A DNA stretch of 64,000 nt from Zanthoxylum bungeanum (lineage: Eukaryota > Streptophyta > Magnoliopsida > Sapindales > Rutaceae): positions 1-64,000 of the forward strand of contig SKCR01034758.1 of NCBI GenBank assembly GCA_019454045.1, written 5' to 3'. The notes under the pieces were generated by a model. The model was not told where the DNA came from and did no database searches. It worked only from the letters and a program-made list of their open reading frames with translations. Both the position numbers and the translations under genes were made by a program. How positions within the stretch are numbered: the stretch's first letter is position 1; each line of letters opens with the position of its first letter. Of this stretch, positions 52,760 through 64,000 are shown piece after piece.

Positions 52760-54973
52760 TGTTAGGGTTGATACTCTGAGCACAAATTTTATTATGTATT
52801 TCCCTGTAAATACTAATGTACCATTTTATTATGAATAAAATAAATAATTTCTTTTATATAACATCCTCTTAAATATGGTAAAAACGTAACAGACCTTAGA
52901 ATGATTAGTTATGATACTGTTGCAAAAGCGTTGTAACTAACATTGAGTTGTATCATGACGTTGTCATTCTTAGACAGTTCCTGGTCAAGGTTTACACTAC
53001 TTGATGAGTAAAGTAAACCCTTTGAGACTGGTACATGTCGCATATTGGAATCTTGGATTCCGATGGTTTATCAATGAACCATGAGTCTTGGAGACTCGTA
53101 TAGACGTGTAGGTGTTTATAGCCGATAAATATTGAACGACTCACCGAAGAATCTTAATGGATGGTACACCAACGTCAATAAAAATCTTCTTGGGTTGAGT
53201 GAGCATAGTAATTCTTTGACTTGAGATACCACTTTAGATATATGAGTTATCCTTCATACTTAGATGACAGTCACGTCACCGATCTATTTAGATTAGACCT
53301 CCGCCTATTCGTTGGGTGTGGACAGATGCTCAGGATATCCTATGTGTATCAAGAAGAATCCGTCAGTTCTGTTACAGAGCATAGGTATTCAATATGGAAT
53401 TAGCAATCTGTTTATTCCATGGGCTCGTGGTATACTGTAGAAATTAGTTCTAAGTGTTATTAAATGATTGCTAATAGAAACGTCGACGTGATTATATCTA
53501 TAGAAATTTGTCGTTTATATGTATATCTCTGGAATAATCTGAATACCTGTGACAGAAGGATTATATGTATGCTATGACCTCGACCCGTATGGTTCAGAGA
53601 GTCTATCCGTGTTCGTCATAATTTACGGGTGAGTGAATTATAGACACGAAATTTGATTTCGTGATGGATATGTCTGAATCTAGCGAGTCTCACTAGTGAA
53701 ATATACTCGTAGAGCACTAGAGAAACTTTTATGAATAATACTGATTATTTATAAGTCGTTTAACAGTTAAACGAAAAATACATGCGATAGGGACCTAATG
53801 GTAATTTCTTAATTAATGTGTATTTGTATTTAATATTTGATATTATTAAATACACATTAATTAATTATCAAATTATGATATTTGACATATATCATTAATA
53901 TATATTTGAGATATTTAATGTAAATATAATACATTTATTTAAGATATTTGTATTTAATTATTTAATTATTAAATTAATTAAAAACTAAATATCGTTGTCA
54001 TGATTTGTGTTTTGGAAATGGCATGATATTATTGGTAACACTTGTAAGTTTACTTTATATTAGATAAGTGTTATCTTTTAATTAAGTAAACTTGTTCCAA
54101 TCAAAATGAAACAAATTGAAAAACTTTATATTGTTATTATTGTTATTCACGACAATGACAATAAACAACATATAATTATTTTTTATTTTATTTTTCAACA
54201 ACAACACAAGGTTTCTAAAATTCATTAAGTAAAAGATTGAGAGGAAAAAGTGAAGAACAAAAAGTAAAAAGCTTGAAAAACTTGGAGTTTTGTAAGTTAT
54301 TTCCAACTTTCTTCAACTGAGAAATTGTTTCTTTGATTTTATACTTTAACTTGTATAGTTTATAATTTTCTCTAATATTCAATTATGTGAATTATTGGAA
54401 ACTTGTTTGAAGGTGTTTAGCATGTATGTTTAATAATTAAGCTTAATAGTAGTGATTACGTTTATTTTGTTTAATTTGGTTTAATATGTCAATTTGTGGA
54501 AATTATAAATTTATGGTTCATAACCCTTATCAAATTTGGGGCTTTTCATATATGTGATGTAATTTGATGTATATATGATGTAGATTAAATTTGGGATTGA
54601 TTGGATTTGATCTTGACATGTTTTGAACTAAAAATGACCAAATTGCAAATCCTGAAAATCTTGGGACTGTTCGGCAATTGTAAAAAATTTGAGATTTTTG
54701 TTGCAATTTACATTTTCATGTATTAGACATCTATAAATCATTTTGGTATTGATTTGGAATCAATTAAATATGTTTTTGATAATTTAAGGACCAAAATGAT
54801 CAAAATGTAAAAATATGGGCAAATTCGATAATTAAAGGAAATTTGATTTCTTGGGTTAAAATTTAAGATTTTAAGTATTGGGTAATTAAATAAATAAGTT
54901 TATTTAATTGATCCAATGAGATTTTTCGCGTTCCGCAGCGCTAACCCGGTAATTCCCTAAAGAAACCCCAACA
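52760..54973 (+). mobile_element. Copia-B 5' LTR
   Basis: TGTTAGGGTTGATACTC to CCCCAACA, 2214 bp. Colinear with the LTR at 59377-61980 and the reverse complement of 45369-46819 and 37290-38453, though visibly diverged. Followed by a mutated tRNA-Met PBS. Inserted into, or recombined with, an Athila LTR on its left. Confidence 0.82.
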
Positions 54974-54977
54974 AAAC

Positions 54978-54989
54978 GATATTAGAGCG
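54978..54989 (+). other. Mutated tRNA-Met primer-binding site
   Basis: CGATATTAGAGC against the expected TGGTATCAGAGC. The three differences are all transitions; two (G-to-A, C-to-T) fit cytosine deamination. Confidence 0.7.
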
Positions 54990-55698
54990 AGTCTGATTCT
55001 GGACACCCGATATGATTATGCCTTTAAAATTCAATGTTTAATTTAGTCTTTACTTTATACATGCATGTGTTTATTTAATTTGATTAAATAAAGTAAAAGC
55101 ATCTTTTGCGGAAAAATCCCTATTTAAAATAAGGTTTTTATTTAATATGTATTTGATGCATATTAATTGGTTCGTCCTGTCAATATTGCTTATCGATAAA
55201 TTTTCTGCGACTACATCCGAGAACGTGCCAAAGCTGTGTGGATATGGCCGGTAGAAATTTATATGTACCGGATATATTTGATATTAGGTGAATTCAAGCG
55301 AAAGTGGAATCTTGAACGTGCCAAAGCTGTTAGGGTTACGCAAGTATCTTGAATTTATCATGGACAAGTCTAACCTTGGTACGACTCCTTGTGAACGTGC
55401 CAAAGTTGTCACAACGAGAAACGACCAGAACCGAAAACCCCAAGAGTCACTATTGAGTGATCGACAATGAGTTGTCTACCTAATGAATATACGTAGGCGA
55501 GAACGTGCCAAAACTGTGAGCTGAAATATATTCATAGGGTCCACCTCTCACTATTATATTATGATTTGATTATCGCATGTTTTTGTATTCTGTTTGGGGA
55601 TTACAATTTTGCATGAAATAATGGGAGATGTATTATAATATAATATGAAACTATTTTTCTGCTAACCATTGATTCACTGTCTATTTGATAGATTTACG
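54990..55698 (+). other. Copia-B leader with fourfold GAACGTGCCAAAGC motif
   Basis: Non-coding leader between PBS and gag, shared with 36640-37273 (minus) and 61998-62640. Motif copies: 55221-55237, 55314-55330, 55393-55409 and 55501-55517, at irregular spacing of 93, 79 and 108 bp. The motif is kept better than the sequence between copies. The 60-codon frame at 55288 is not a gene. Confidence 0.7.
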
Positions 55699-56523
55699 AT
55701 GGCGGCACCTTCAACCAATCCTTTTGCTTGTATGCTTGATACAAATAAGCTTAAGGGCGCTGAGAACTTTACAGATTGGGATATGGATTTGAGGATTGTC
55801 CTCGGATTCGAAAAGCTGGGATACATTTTGGACAGTCCATTACCGCTTGCTATATCTCCGGATTCATCGCCTGAAGAGATGGAGACTTTCCGTAAATGGA
55901 AAGATGATGATTTAAGAGTTAAATCATTCATTCTCAGTTCTATTTCTTCTGAACTGAAGAGGCAATACTTTGAGATGCACGATGCATATAGCATGATGAC
56001 ACAACTTCGTGAATCGTTCATGAACCAGGAACAGGTCGTGGTTCATAGAGTTGCAATGAAATTATTCCATTCTAAACTTGATGAGGGGCAGGCTGTGAGC
56101 CCGCATGTGCTTTATTTGATCAATTTGATCGACCAATTGAGGCACATTGACTTCCTTCTCAATGATACTCTAGGACAGAGTGTCATTCTCGGTTCGCTCC
56201 CAGCGTCATATCGCCAGTTTGTCATGTATTTGAACATGAATGAGATTCACTGCTCTTACCGTGAGTTTCATAGGATGCTTCTCATAGCGGAGGAAGATTT
56301 AAAGAATGGAGTTATGACTCGCCTTCCGAAACCCACTTCATTTTATGCTTCTTCTCAATCCAAGTCGAAGAGGAAGAAGACTAAAGGAAAGAAGAAGAAA
56401 GGTTTCAATGTTCCTCCGCATGTTAAGGTAGAGAAGCCCAAGAGAGCTTCTGAAGATAAATGCCATCACTGCCAGAAGGTCGGGCACTAGAAGAGGAACT
56501 GTCCAGACTACCTTGCCTAGATC
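55699..56523 (+). pseudogene. Copia-B gag, nearly intact with stop codons
   Basis: Copia nucleocapsid/capsid gag (UBN2-type). The ATG at 55699 gives MAAPSTNPFACMLDTNKLKG; the ATG at 55669 is in frame but less typical. Visible: NFTDWDMDLRIVLGFEKLGY, SSISSELKRQYFEMHDAY, RVAMKLFHSKLDEGQAVS and a Lys-rich stretch (~residues 225-255), then a CCHC zinc knuckle CHHCQKVGH…RNC, in which a tryptophan codon is now a stop (56488-56490). Another stop follows after PDYLA. Roughly normal length, so decay is modest. Confidence 0.85.
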
Positions 56524-57345
56524 ATGAAGGAAAAAACATCGATATCAGGTACTTTTATTTTTCATATTATTGATATCTCATTGGCTTGTGAAGCTATGAC
56601 ATATAATTGGATTTTAGATTCTGTTTGTCCTATTCACATTTGCAATATGTTGCAGGTGCTGACGGAAAGTAGACGGTTGAAATCTGGGGAGATACAGTTG
56701 CAATTTGGTAGTGGCGACTCTCTGGATGCGGTTGCAGTGGGTATATGGGAGATTCCCATACCCAGTGGGAGACTTTTATTAAATGAATGCTTTTTTGTAC
56801 CAGGATGTATGGCGAATATTATGTCTCTTTTTATATTAGATACTGAAGGATATATTGTAAATATTAAGAATCGTTCTTTGTATTTATATAATAGAAATAA
56901 TATTCAGATCATTTGTTGTCCAAATGAGCATGGTCATTACATATTACGTACCTCACAAGATATCTTTAATACTGGAATTAATAAACGTAAAAAATCTGAT
57001 ATAAATAATATTGAACTGTGTCACATGAGGTTGGGTCATATAGAAGTGAAACGCCTAACCCAGTTGGTCAGGAATGGTTTGATACATGATCTCACCATTG
57101 AACCTCATCCAACTTGTGAATCTTGCATTCACGGTAAAATGACCAAAGCCTCATTTTCGGGTGTTGGACACCGAGCAACTGACCTATTAGAACTCATACA
57201 TTCTAATGTATGTGGTCTCATGAGTCAAACTACTCCCAATGGTTTTTCTTACTTTGTTACCTTTACCGATGATGTGTTACGGTACGGTTATGTTTATTTG
57301 GTGAAACATAAATCGGAAACCTTTGAAAAGTTCAAAGAATTCTGA
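56524..57345 (+). pseudogene. Copia-B protease and integrase N-terminal part
   Basis: One open stretch of 273 codons in frame with gag. The protease motif region reads WILDSVCPIHICN, with the catalytic triplet DSG changed to DSV. Then the pre-integrase zinc finger (CHMRLGH … CESCIHGKMTKASF), and the integrase core begins with IHSNVCGLM, where the first catalytic Asp is replaced by Asn. The second Asp is kept in FTDDVLRYGYVYL. Ends at a stop at 57343-57345. Not functional as read. Confidence 0.83.
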
Positions 57346-58330
57346 AATGAAGTTGAAAAGGAGACTGGCCGATATATTAAATGCCTTCGATCTGATCGAG
57401 GTGGTGAATATATGAGTGGAAAGTTCACTGAGTATTTAAAGGAGAATGAGATTCTCGCTCAATATACTCCTTTGGGCACTCTGCAACACAATAGAGTGTC
57501 AGAGAAGAGAAATCATACATTATTGGATATGGTCCGATCGATGTTGAGTATACAGATTTGCCCTATCACTTATGGGGCTATGCTCTTTTAACTGCCGCTC
57601 ATCTCCTGAATAAGATTCATTCCAAAGCTGTTCATACGACTTTGTATGAGATATGGACCGGTAGGAAACCAAATCTTAGTTATATTAAGATTTGAGGGTG
57701 TCATGCATATGTCAGGATGACTCAACAGAATAAGCTTTTTCCTCGAGGGTAGAAGTTTATGTTTGTTGGATATCCTTCAAAATACGAAAGGATATTTGTT
57801 CTATGATACCGAGAATCGAAATGTATTCGTAGCTCGCTTCACAAAATTTCTAGAAATTGAATTTTTGTCTGAATGTGGTGATCATAGACATGTTAAACTT
57901 GAATAAGAACAACCTGATACCAATGAACCAATGAAGGAACCTGAATTTCAAGAAGATGAAGAACCTTCAACACACACACTCTGTAGGTTATAAAGGGTAT
58001 CTAGGCCTCCTGAACGCTTGTATTTGATACAAGAAAAGAGTCTCGATGTTCTCTTAGTTGAAGAGACTGACCATTTTACCTATAGAGAATCGATGTTGGA
58101 CATCGACTCCATGAAGTGGCAAGACTCCATGAAATCCGAGATGGACTCAATGCATGAAAATCATTTTGGAACTTGGTTTCGCTTCCTGAAGGAATTGTTC
58201 CTATCTGTTGTAACTAGATTTACAAAAGGAAGCGAGGGCCCGATGGAAAGGTTGAAACTTTTAAGGCCTAACTGGTAGCTAAAGGTTACTCGCAGCGACC
58301 TGGTTTCGACTACGATGAAATTTTTTCGCC
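57346..58330 (+). pseudogene. Copia-B integrase C-terminal part and linker, broken
   Basis: Frameshifted continuation: KCLRSDRGGEYMSGKF, ENEILAQYTPLGTLQHNRV, then after shifts GYLFYDTENRNVFVARF and FLSECGD. It passes into the RT N-terminus with 58018-58278 (MKWQDSMKSEMDSMHEN, TRFTKGSEGPMERL). At least four frame changes or stops. Confidence 0.75.
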
Positions 58331-59376
58331 AGTTGAAATGATAAAGTCTATAAGGATTTTGTTGTCTATAGCCGCTTACCATGATTACGAGATTTGGCAA
58401 ATGGATGTCAAAACGGCTTTTCTAAATGGATTTCTTGATGAAGAAATCTATATGGAAAATCCGGAGGGTTTTACATCTAGCGAGAACTCGGGCATGGTAT
58501 TCAAGTTGAAGAAGTCCATTTATGGACTTAAATAGGCTTCACGAAGTTAGAATCTTCGATTCGACGAGATAATCAAATTTTCTGGTTTTCTCAAGAATTC
58601 GGAAGAATCCTGTGTGTATAAGAAGGCTAGTGGGAGTATGGTGGTATTTTTAATTCTCTATGTTGACGACATTCTTATCAATGGGAATGATATCAGGATG
58701 ATGCAAGACGTCAAAGCTTACATCTATAAGAATTTCTCCATGAAGGACCTGTGTAAAACTTCTTATGTCTTAGGCATAAAACTCTATAGAGATAGAGAAA
58801 GGAAGCTTATGGGGTTATCCCAATCAACGTACATAGATAAGATCTTAGAACGGTATATTTTTGGTAACTGTAAGACAACAAACATACCGTTCAGACATGG
58901 CTTATATCTTCCGAAGAAAATGTGTCCGTAAATAGATGATGAGAAAATTAGAATGTCTAATCAGCCTTATGATTCATGTTTGGGTAGCATCATGTATGCC
59001 ATGTTATATACTAGGCCTGATATCAGCTTCGCAGTTAGTGTGATAAGCAGGTATCAGTCCAATCCAGGAAATGACCATTGGATGGCCATTAAACATATCC
59101 TCAAGTATCTTAAAGGTACTAGGGATAAGTTTATTATCTATGGAGGAAACGAACTCCAAGTTAATGGGTATACGGATTCCGATTTCCAATCGGATCCTGA
59201 TGATAGAAAATTTACATCAGGATTCGTGTTTACCCATAATGGAGATGCAGTTTGTTGGAAGAGTTCCAAACAGGGGTTGACAGCTGATTCCACAATAGAG
59301 GCAGAGTATATAGCAGCTTCTAAAGCTGCAAAGGAAGCTGTATGGTTTATGAACTTTATCACAGAATTGGGGTTGG
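58331..59376 (+). pseudogene. Copia-B reverse transcriptase and RNase H, truncated
   Basis: Frames: 58338-58535 (IRILLSIAAYHDYEIWQMDV, KTAFLNGFLDEEIYMENPEG), 58614-58931 (catalytic LYVDDILI intact; KDLCKTSYVLGIKLYRD), and 58953-59375 RNase H-type part (SIMYAMLYTRPDISFAVSV, GYTDSDFQSDPDDRK, IEAEYIAASKAAKEAVWF). The protein runs directly into LTR sequence after FITELG. The end of RNase H and the polypurine tract have been deleted at the TTGGGG repeat (59367-59388). Confidence 0.85.
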
Positions 59377-61980
59377 GGTTGGGGTTGGTGCTCAGAGCGC
59401 CAATCCGGACCGTATTTATGTCTGATTCATTAATACGAACATCCTCTTTTCCATAATATTACTTATTTATGGTTGCACCTCTTGTTTTTATATACGTATT
59501 CGATCTGATTACCATTAGATTGAAACTAAATGTTGTTTAGTGATATGTATATATTAGACAAAGACTTGATAATATATAATGCAATACACAGTTACAAAGC
59601 TAGTTTGTAATTGACATTGGGAAATGTCACTGCTAAATGTATATTATCAAATATAGTTCCTGGTCAAGATTCACTAACACGGGTCGGTTAGTCAAATCCG
59701 TTGAGACCAGTACATGTCGTATATCGAGAATTGGTCCGATGGTTTATCACAATGAACCATGAGTCTAGGGAAACTCGTATAGACGTGTAGGTGTTTATAG
59801 TGGATAAACACTGAACGACTCACCAAAGATTCTTAATAGATGGTACACCAACGTCAATAAGAATCTTCTCGGGTTGAGTAGCATAGTGGTCCTTCGACTT
59901 GAGATACAACTGTGGATGTATGAGACATCCTCCACACTTAGATGACAGTCACGTCACCGATCTATTTAGATCAGACCTCCGCCTGTTCGTTGGGTGGAGA
60001 ATGATGTTCAGGATATCCTGTGTGTATCAAGATAAGATATCTGTCAGTTCTGTGTACAGAGCATAGTTAGTCTATATATGATTAGCAGTCTGTTAAATCT
60101 GTGGCCACAGTATACTTCGGAAGTAAGTTCCGAATGTTTTTAGAAATTACTAATAGATACGTCGACGGGATAATACCTATACAGATTTGACATTTACATC
60201 TATATCTCTGGGATTATCCGGATACCTGTGACGGAGGGATTATACGTATGCAATGACCTCGACCTGTATGATTCAGCTAGTTTATATGTGGTCGTCATAA
60301 TTTACGGGCGGGTAAATTATGGACACGAATTGGATTTTGTGACGGATATATCTGAATCTAGAGAGTCTCACTAATGAAATATACTCGTAGAGCACTATGG
60401 CAACTTTTATGAATAATGTTGATTATTTATAAATCGTTTAAACGTTAAATGAAAAATACATGCGAACGGGTCAAACCGTCATTTCCTAATTAATGTGTAT
60501 TTGTATTTAATATATGATATTATTAAATACACATTAATAAATTGTCAAATAAAGGTATTTGACATATATCATTAATATATGTATTTGAATATTTAAAGTA
60601 AATATAATACATATAATTGATATATTTGTATTTAATTAATTATTTTAATTGTTAAATGATTAATATAATTAAAATATAAATATCTCATCAAATGATAAAG
60701 TTAGGAAATGATTATAAGTGTAAATGTTTGACTTTACATTAAAGGAAAAGGTTGTCAAATTGAATTTGACTTCCTTGGATATTTGTTTTAATTGTTAAAA
60801 TTGAAAATATCTATTTCCTTTTTATTTTTTTAATTTTCGGCCATGACTTATTAAATATAAGTGTTATATTTTTTAAGTTGCCATTGTTGACTTGTTTGGA
60901 GTTATTAAAGTGTAATGATAAAAGTAAAACAAGTTGATAAACCTTTAAATGAAACAAAGTAAAAATATCTAGATATTTTTATTTTTTCTCTTCAAAATTT
61001 CGGCCAAGGGCTTATTTTGGTGAAGTATATATTGTTTCATTTCATTTTAGGGTTTAACAAGTTCATTTTATACCAAATAAACATAAAAGAAGTTGAGAGA
61101 AAAGACTTGGAGGCTAAAGAAGAAAGCTTGGACAAAATCTTGTTTTTGTAAGTTTTTCTTTAAAGTCTTCAACATAGAAAATATTTCTAATATGCTTAGC
61201 TTCATTTAGTGATGCTTTGATGTTATCTCTACTCTTATAGTTTGTGTTTATATGGTTGTGAACTTTGATGAAAAATTGAAGCATGTAAGTAAGCTTGAAA
61301 TTGTTTTAAAGCTTTATTTTTGATTTTTAGAAAATCAAGTTGCCATTCTAGAGTTGGTAAGCTACTCCTTGGTGACCTATAATTGTTATATAGTTGTTTC
61401 AAAGTGGTGAGGCTAGATTGGTGAAGTATTGAAAGGATTAAAGTGTTGGATTTTAAAGATTTGGTAAAATTGGACAATTTGATGAAATTGAAAAATTAGG
61501 GTTCATAACCTTTTCCAAATTTAGGGCTTTTCATATATGTGATGTATTATGGTATGAATATGATGCATGTAAAATTTTGGGTTAATTGGATTTGATCTTG
61601 GCTTGTTTTTGAACAAAAGGACCAAATTGTAAAAAACTGAAAATTGAGGGTGCTCTCAGCAATTTCAGAAAAAATGGGGATTTGTGTGAAATCTGATTTT
61701 GATGCTTTAGATGTGTTGAAAAACATTTTAGAAATGATTTAGAATCATCCAAAATTGTATTTGACAACTTTTGGACTAAAATGATAAACTTACAAAGTTT
61801 TGGGGCAATTCGGTAATTATCCAGAAATTTGATCTCTTGTGTAATTTTTCAGAATTTGATAATTGGATAATTAAATAAATAAGTTTATTTGATTGATCCG
61901 AGAAAAAAATTTGAAATCGGAAAATTTTGATTTTCCGCGATTCCGCTGCGTTACCGATATTCCCCCTTAAAACCCCAACA
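59377..61980 (+). mobile_element. Copia-B right LTR
   Basis: Start altered at a TTGGGG repeat, then GTTGGTGCTCAGAGCGCCAA, colinear with 52760 onward and with 46819 leftward. Ends AACCCCAACA at 61980. About 2.6 kb. It is the 3' LTR of the gag-pol copy by position, yet it is followed by a perfect PBS, as expected of a 5' LTR. Confidence 0.82.
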
Positions 61981-61985
61981 AAAAA

Positions 61986-61997
61986 TGGTATCAGAGC
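61986..61997 (+). other. Primer-binding site, initiator tRNA-Met
   Basis: TGGTATCAGAGC, perfect, five bases after the LTR end. Confidence 0.9.
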
Positions 61998-64000
61998 GAG
62001 TCTGATTCTGGACACCCCGATATGATTAGCCCTTTAAAATCTAGTGCTTGTTCTTTCCTTTACTTGATACATGCATGCTTTCATTTTATTTGATTAAATT
62101 TAAAGTGTATGACACTTTATGGAATATCCCCGCTTAATAAGGTTTTAAAGTAACTGGTATTTGGAATACTTGTTTCTTGGTCCGTCTTGTCAATACTGTT
62201 TATAAATATTTTTTCGTGACTACATCTGAGACCGTGCCTCTGCTGTGAGGGTGTAGCCGATAGAGATTTATTTATGCCGGATGTATATTAGATACTAGAT
62301 AAATTCAAGCGAAAGTGGAATCCTGAACGTGCCCTAGCTGTCAGGGTTACGCACGTAACTTGAGTTTATCATTGACGAGTTTAACCTTGGTACGTCTCCT
62401 GCCTTAGCAGCGACAACGAGAAACGACCAGGACCGGAAACCCAGGAGTCACTAGTGAGTGATTGACAATGAGTTGTCTACCTGTGAATATACGTAGGCGA
62501 GACCGTGCCTCTGCTGTGAGTCGAAATATATTCATGGGGTCATCTTCCCGTTATGAAATTCAATTTAATTATTGAATTCTCATTTTTCTGTTGCGGATTA
62601 CAGTATTACGTAAAATAGTGGGAGGCACTGCTAAGTTTAAAAATTCTATAACTTAGGCAGTGTGTATTGTTATAGAAATAGCCGCTTGTTTGTTTTCTTA
62701 ATCTATATTAGATATAATTAAACTTTTAATTCACTGCACACATAGTTTGATATGTATCTGACTTGACTCTTGGTTGCAGTTATTCTAGAATAGGTTCTAG
62801 ATACTACTAGACTAGGATATTATTAGATTGGTCTAAACCATCGGGAACTATTGTTCCGATTTTCTTCAAAAATCAAGATGGTTAATGACTTAGTTTCTAA
62901 GTCATGATAGATAATCTAGATAGATATCCTTTTTAGGATATAATACTTTAGAGAGAATAGTTTCTTATGCAGTAAGAATTGACTTGAATTAGTTCATGTC
63001 TCGAGAGTCTTGACTCGTATTAAGAAAGCCTCATTAGGTATTTGTTTATCTAGTAATGACGTTTCTTAGCTTTAATGACCTTTAGAGGTAATGTATCTGA
63101 CACAATTTGCTAATCAATTATTTACAATTGTTGTGAATAGTTGAATGCAAATAGTAAAGCTAAAGAAAGGAGATGCGTATAGTTGTGTATAGAAAATATC
63201 GATTTTCACAATACCACAACTATATGTTTTGGATACCAGATCTCCCGTCTAGTTATTTAAAATATTAGTTAACGATTATTTTGATATTTGATATCGGAAC
63301 TTGCGACTATTGGAGAGTTACTTGTTCTTTATAAACAATTGTTATATATTTTAAATATAACTAGTAGTGTCATTGACGTAAAGATAAACATTAAGAAAAA
63401 TTATTCGGTAAAGTAAATAATTTAGAACGGTGCTTTATGAGTTTAATCACTTAAGCATTAGATGTTTATTCCGTATGGTGAAGGATAGTTTAATACAACA
63501 TCACACCACATATCCATATCCATTTAATGAATATTGTAATCGGGAAGGTGATTAAAATCTCGTTTAACCAATGATTTGTCATTGGACCACCAGATTTATT
63601 TAACTGATACATTAGATGTATGTAGTTAAATAAATAATAATTGCTTAAGGTAGTTTTCTTTACTTCGTAACTTAGTTTATGAATTGTCATAACTTAGTTA
63701 CGTGTTTCTGAAAGAACACATATTGAACGTCTTGAAATGATCAAGAACTTTCAATCTGTTCTGATGAAACGTAGATTGAACATTTTTTGACTTGCTCAAA
63801 TATATTCAATCTGAAATTTTGAAAACTTGATCCTTAAAATTCATAACAAGTCTTTGAATTGTTTAAAGATATTTTATACGATCAAACATATGAATTTAAA
63901 GCAATTAGTTCTAAGGCTATTCAGTGAATATGATTCTTCTACGATTCCATCTTGATGGAATTGAGTAGTGGGAGTAATTGAATCTTATATGATTTGATTT
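61998..64000 (+). mobile_element. Second non-coding copia-B interior (continues beyond window)
   Basis: Leader (61998-62640) homologous to 54990-55640, then AT-rich non-coding DNA homologous to the minus strand of 34900-36640, in the same order. Leader motif copies are at 62230-62246, 62325-62341, a shortened one near 62401-62414, and 62501-62517; two read GTGCCTCTGC rather than GTGCCAAAGC. Conserved hairpin area at 62835-62905. No gag start or copia protein motif is seen where gag would lie. Confidence 0.68.

Overview
The window looks like nuclear heterochromatin of a flowering plant, probably a eudicot. It is AT-rich, has no convincing intact host gene, and is mostly layered LTR retrotransposons. 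Family calls rest on primer-binding sites (PBS: tRNA-Met for copia, tRNA-Asp for Athila-type gypsy, tRNA-Arg for Tat/Ogre-type gypsy), on recognisable gag/protease/integrase/RT/RNase H residues, and on matches between copies inside the window. All lineage names are by eye; no search was run.

Left part (1-17956). The 3' end of a Tat-like element (1-1553) abuts a minus-strand copia LTR ('copia-A', 1574-2883 plus 12571-13752). That LTR is split by a whole Tat-like element, 2884-12570, on the minus strand with a CATAA target-site duplication. Its interior has no gag or pol, only a leader and a mosaic of minisatellites. Then come copia-A LTR pieces and a decayed copia-A polyprotein (13753-17956).

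Middle (17957-37289). An Athila-type element (17957-26417, minus, target duplication GGCAC) sits near the end of a copia-A LTR. It keeps gag, protease, RT and RNase H remnants. Where integrase is expected it carries two host-gene fragments, one a cytokinin-activating LOG-family sequence. After further copia-A LTR and unassigned sequence comes a second, plus-strand Athila fragment (29413-33659). This is fused to the non-coding interior of a minus-strand copia of a second subfamily ('copia-B', 33660-37289).

Right-middle (37290-46819). The copia-B LTR is interrupted by a second Tat-like element (38454-45363, plus, target duplication CCTAG). This is a relative of the first with a different minisatellite composition and a truncated 3' LTR.

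Right part (46820-64000). A non-TE-looking AT-rich stretch contains a diverged tandem segmental duplication (46960-47938 and 49752-51289). A SINE and a 408-bp insert are present only in the second copy. MITE-like sequences, a truncated Athila LTR (51658-52759) and a decayed copia-B element with gag-pol (52760-61980) follow. Its right LTR runs straight into another PBS and a second non-coding copia-B interior (61981-64000).

Most unusual points: the non-autonomous Tat-like family with ordered, hypervariable minisatellite modules, CpG-rich palindrome arrays and a PBS-like motif inside its LTR; the LOG capture; a motif repeated four times in the copia-B leader; and a CG palindrome shared by LTRs of two different superfamilies.
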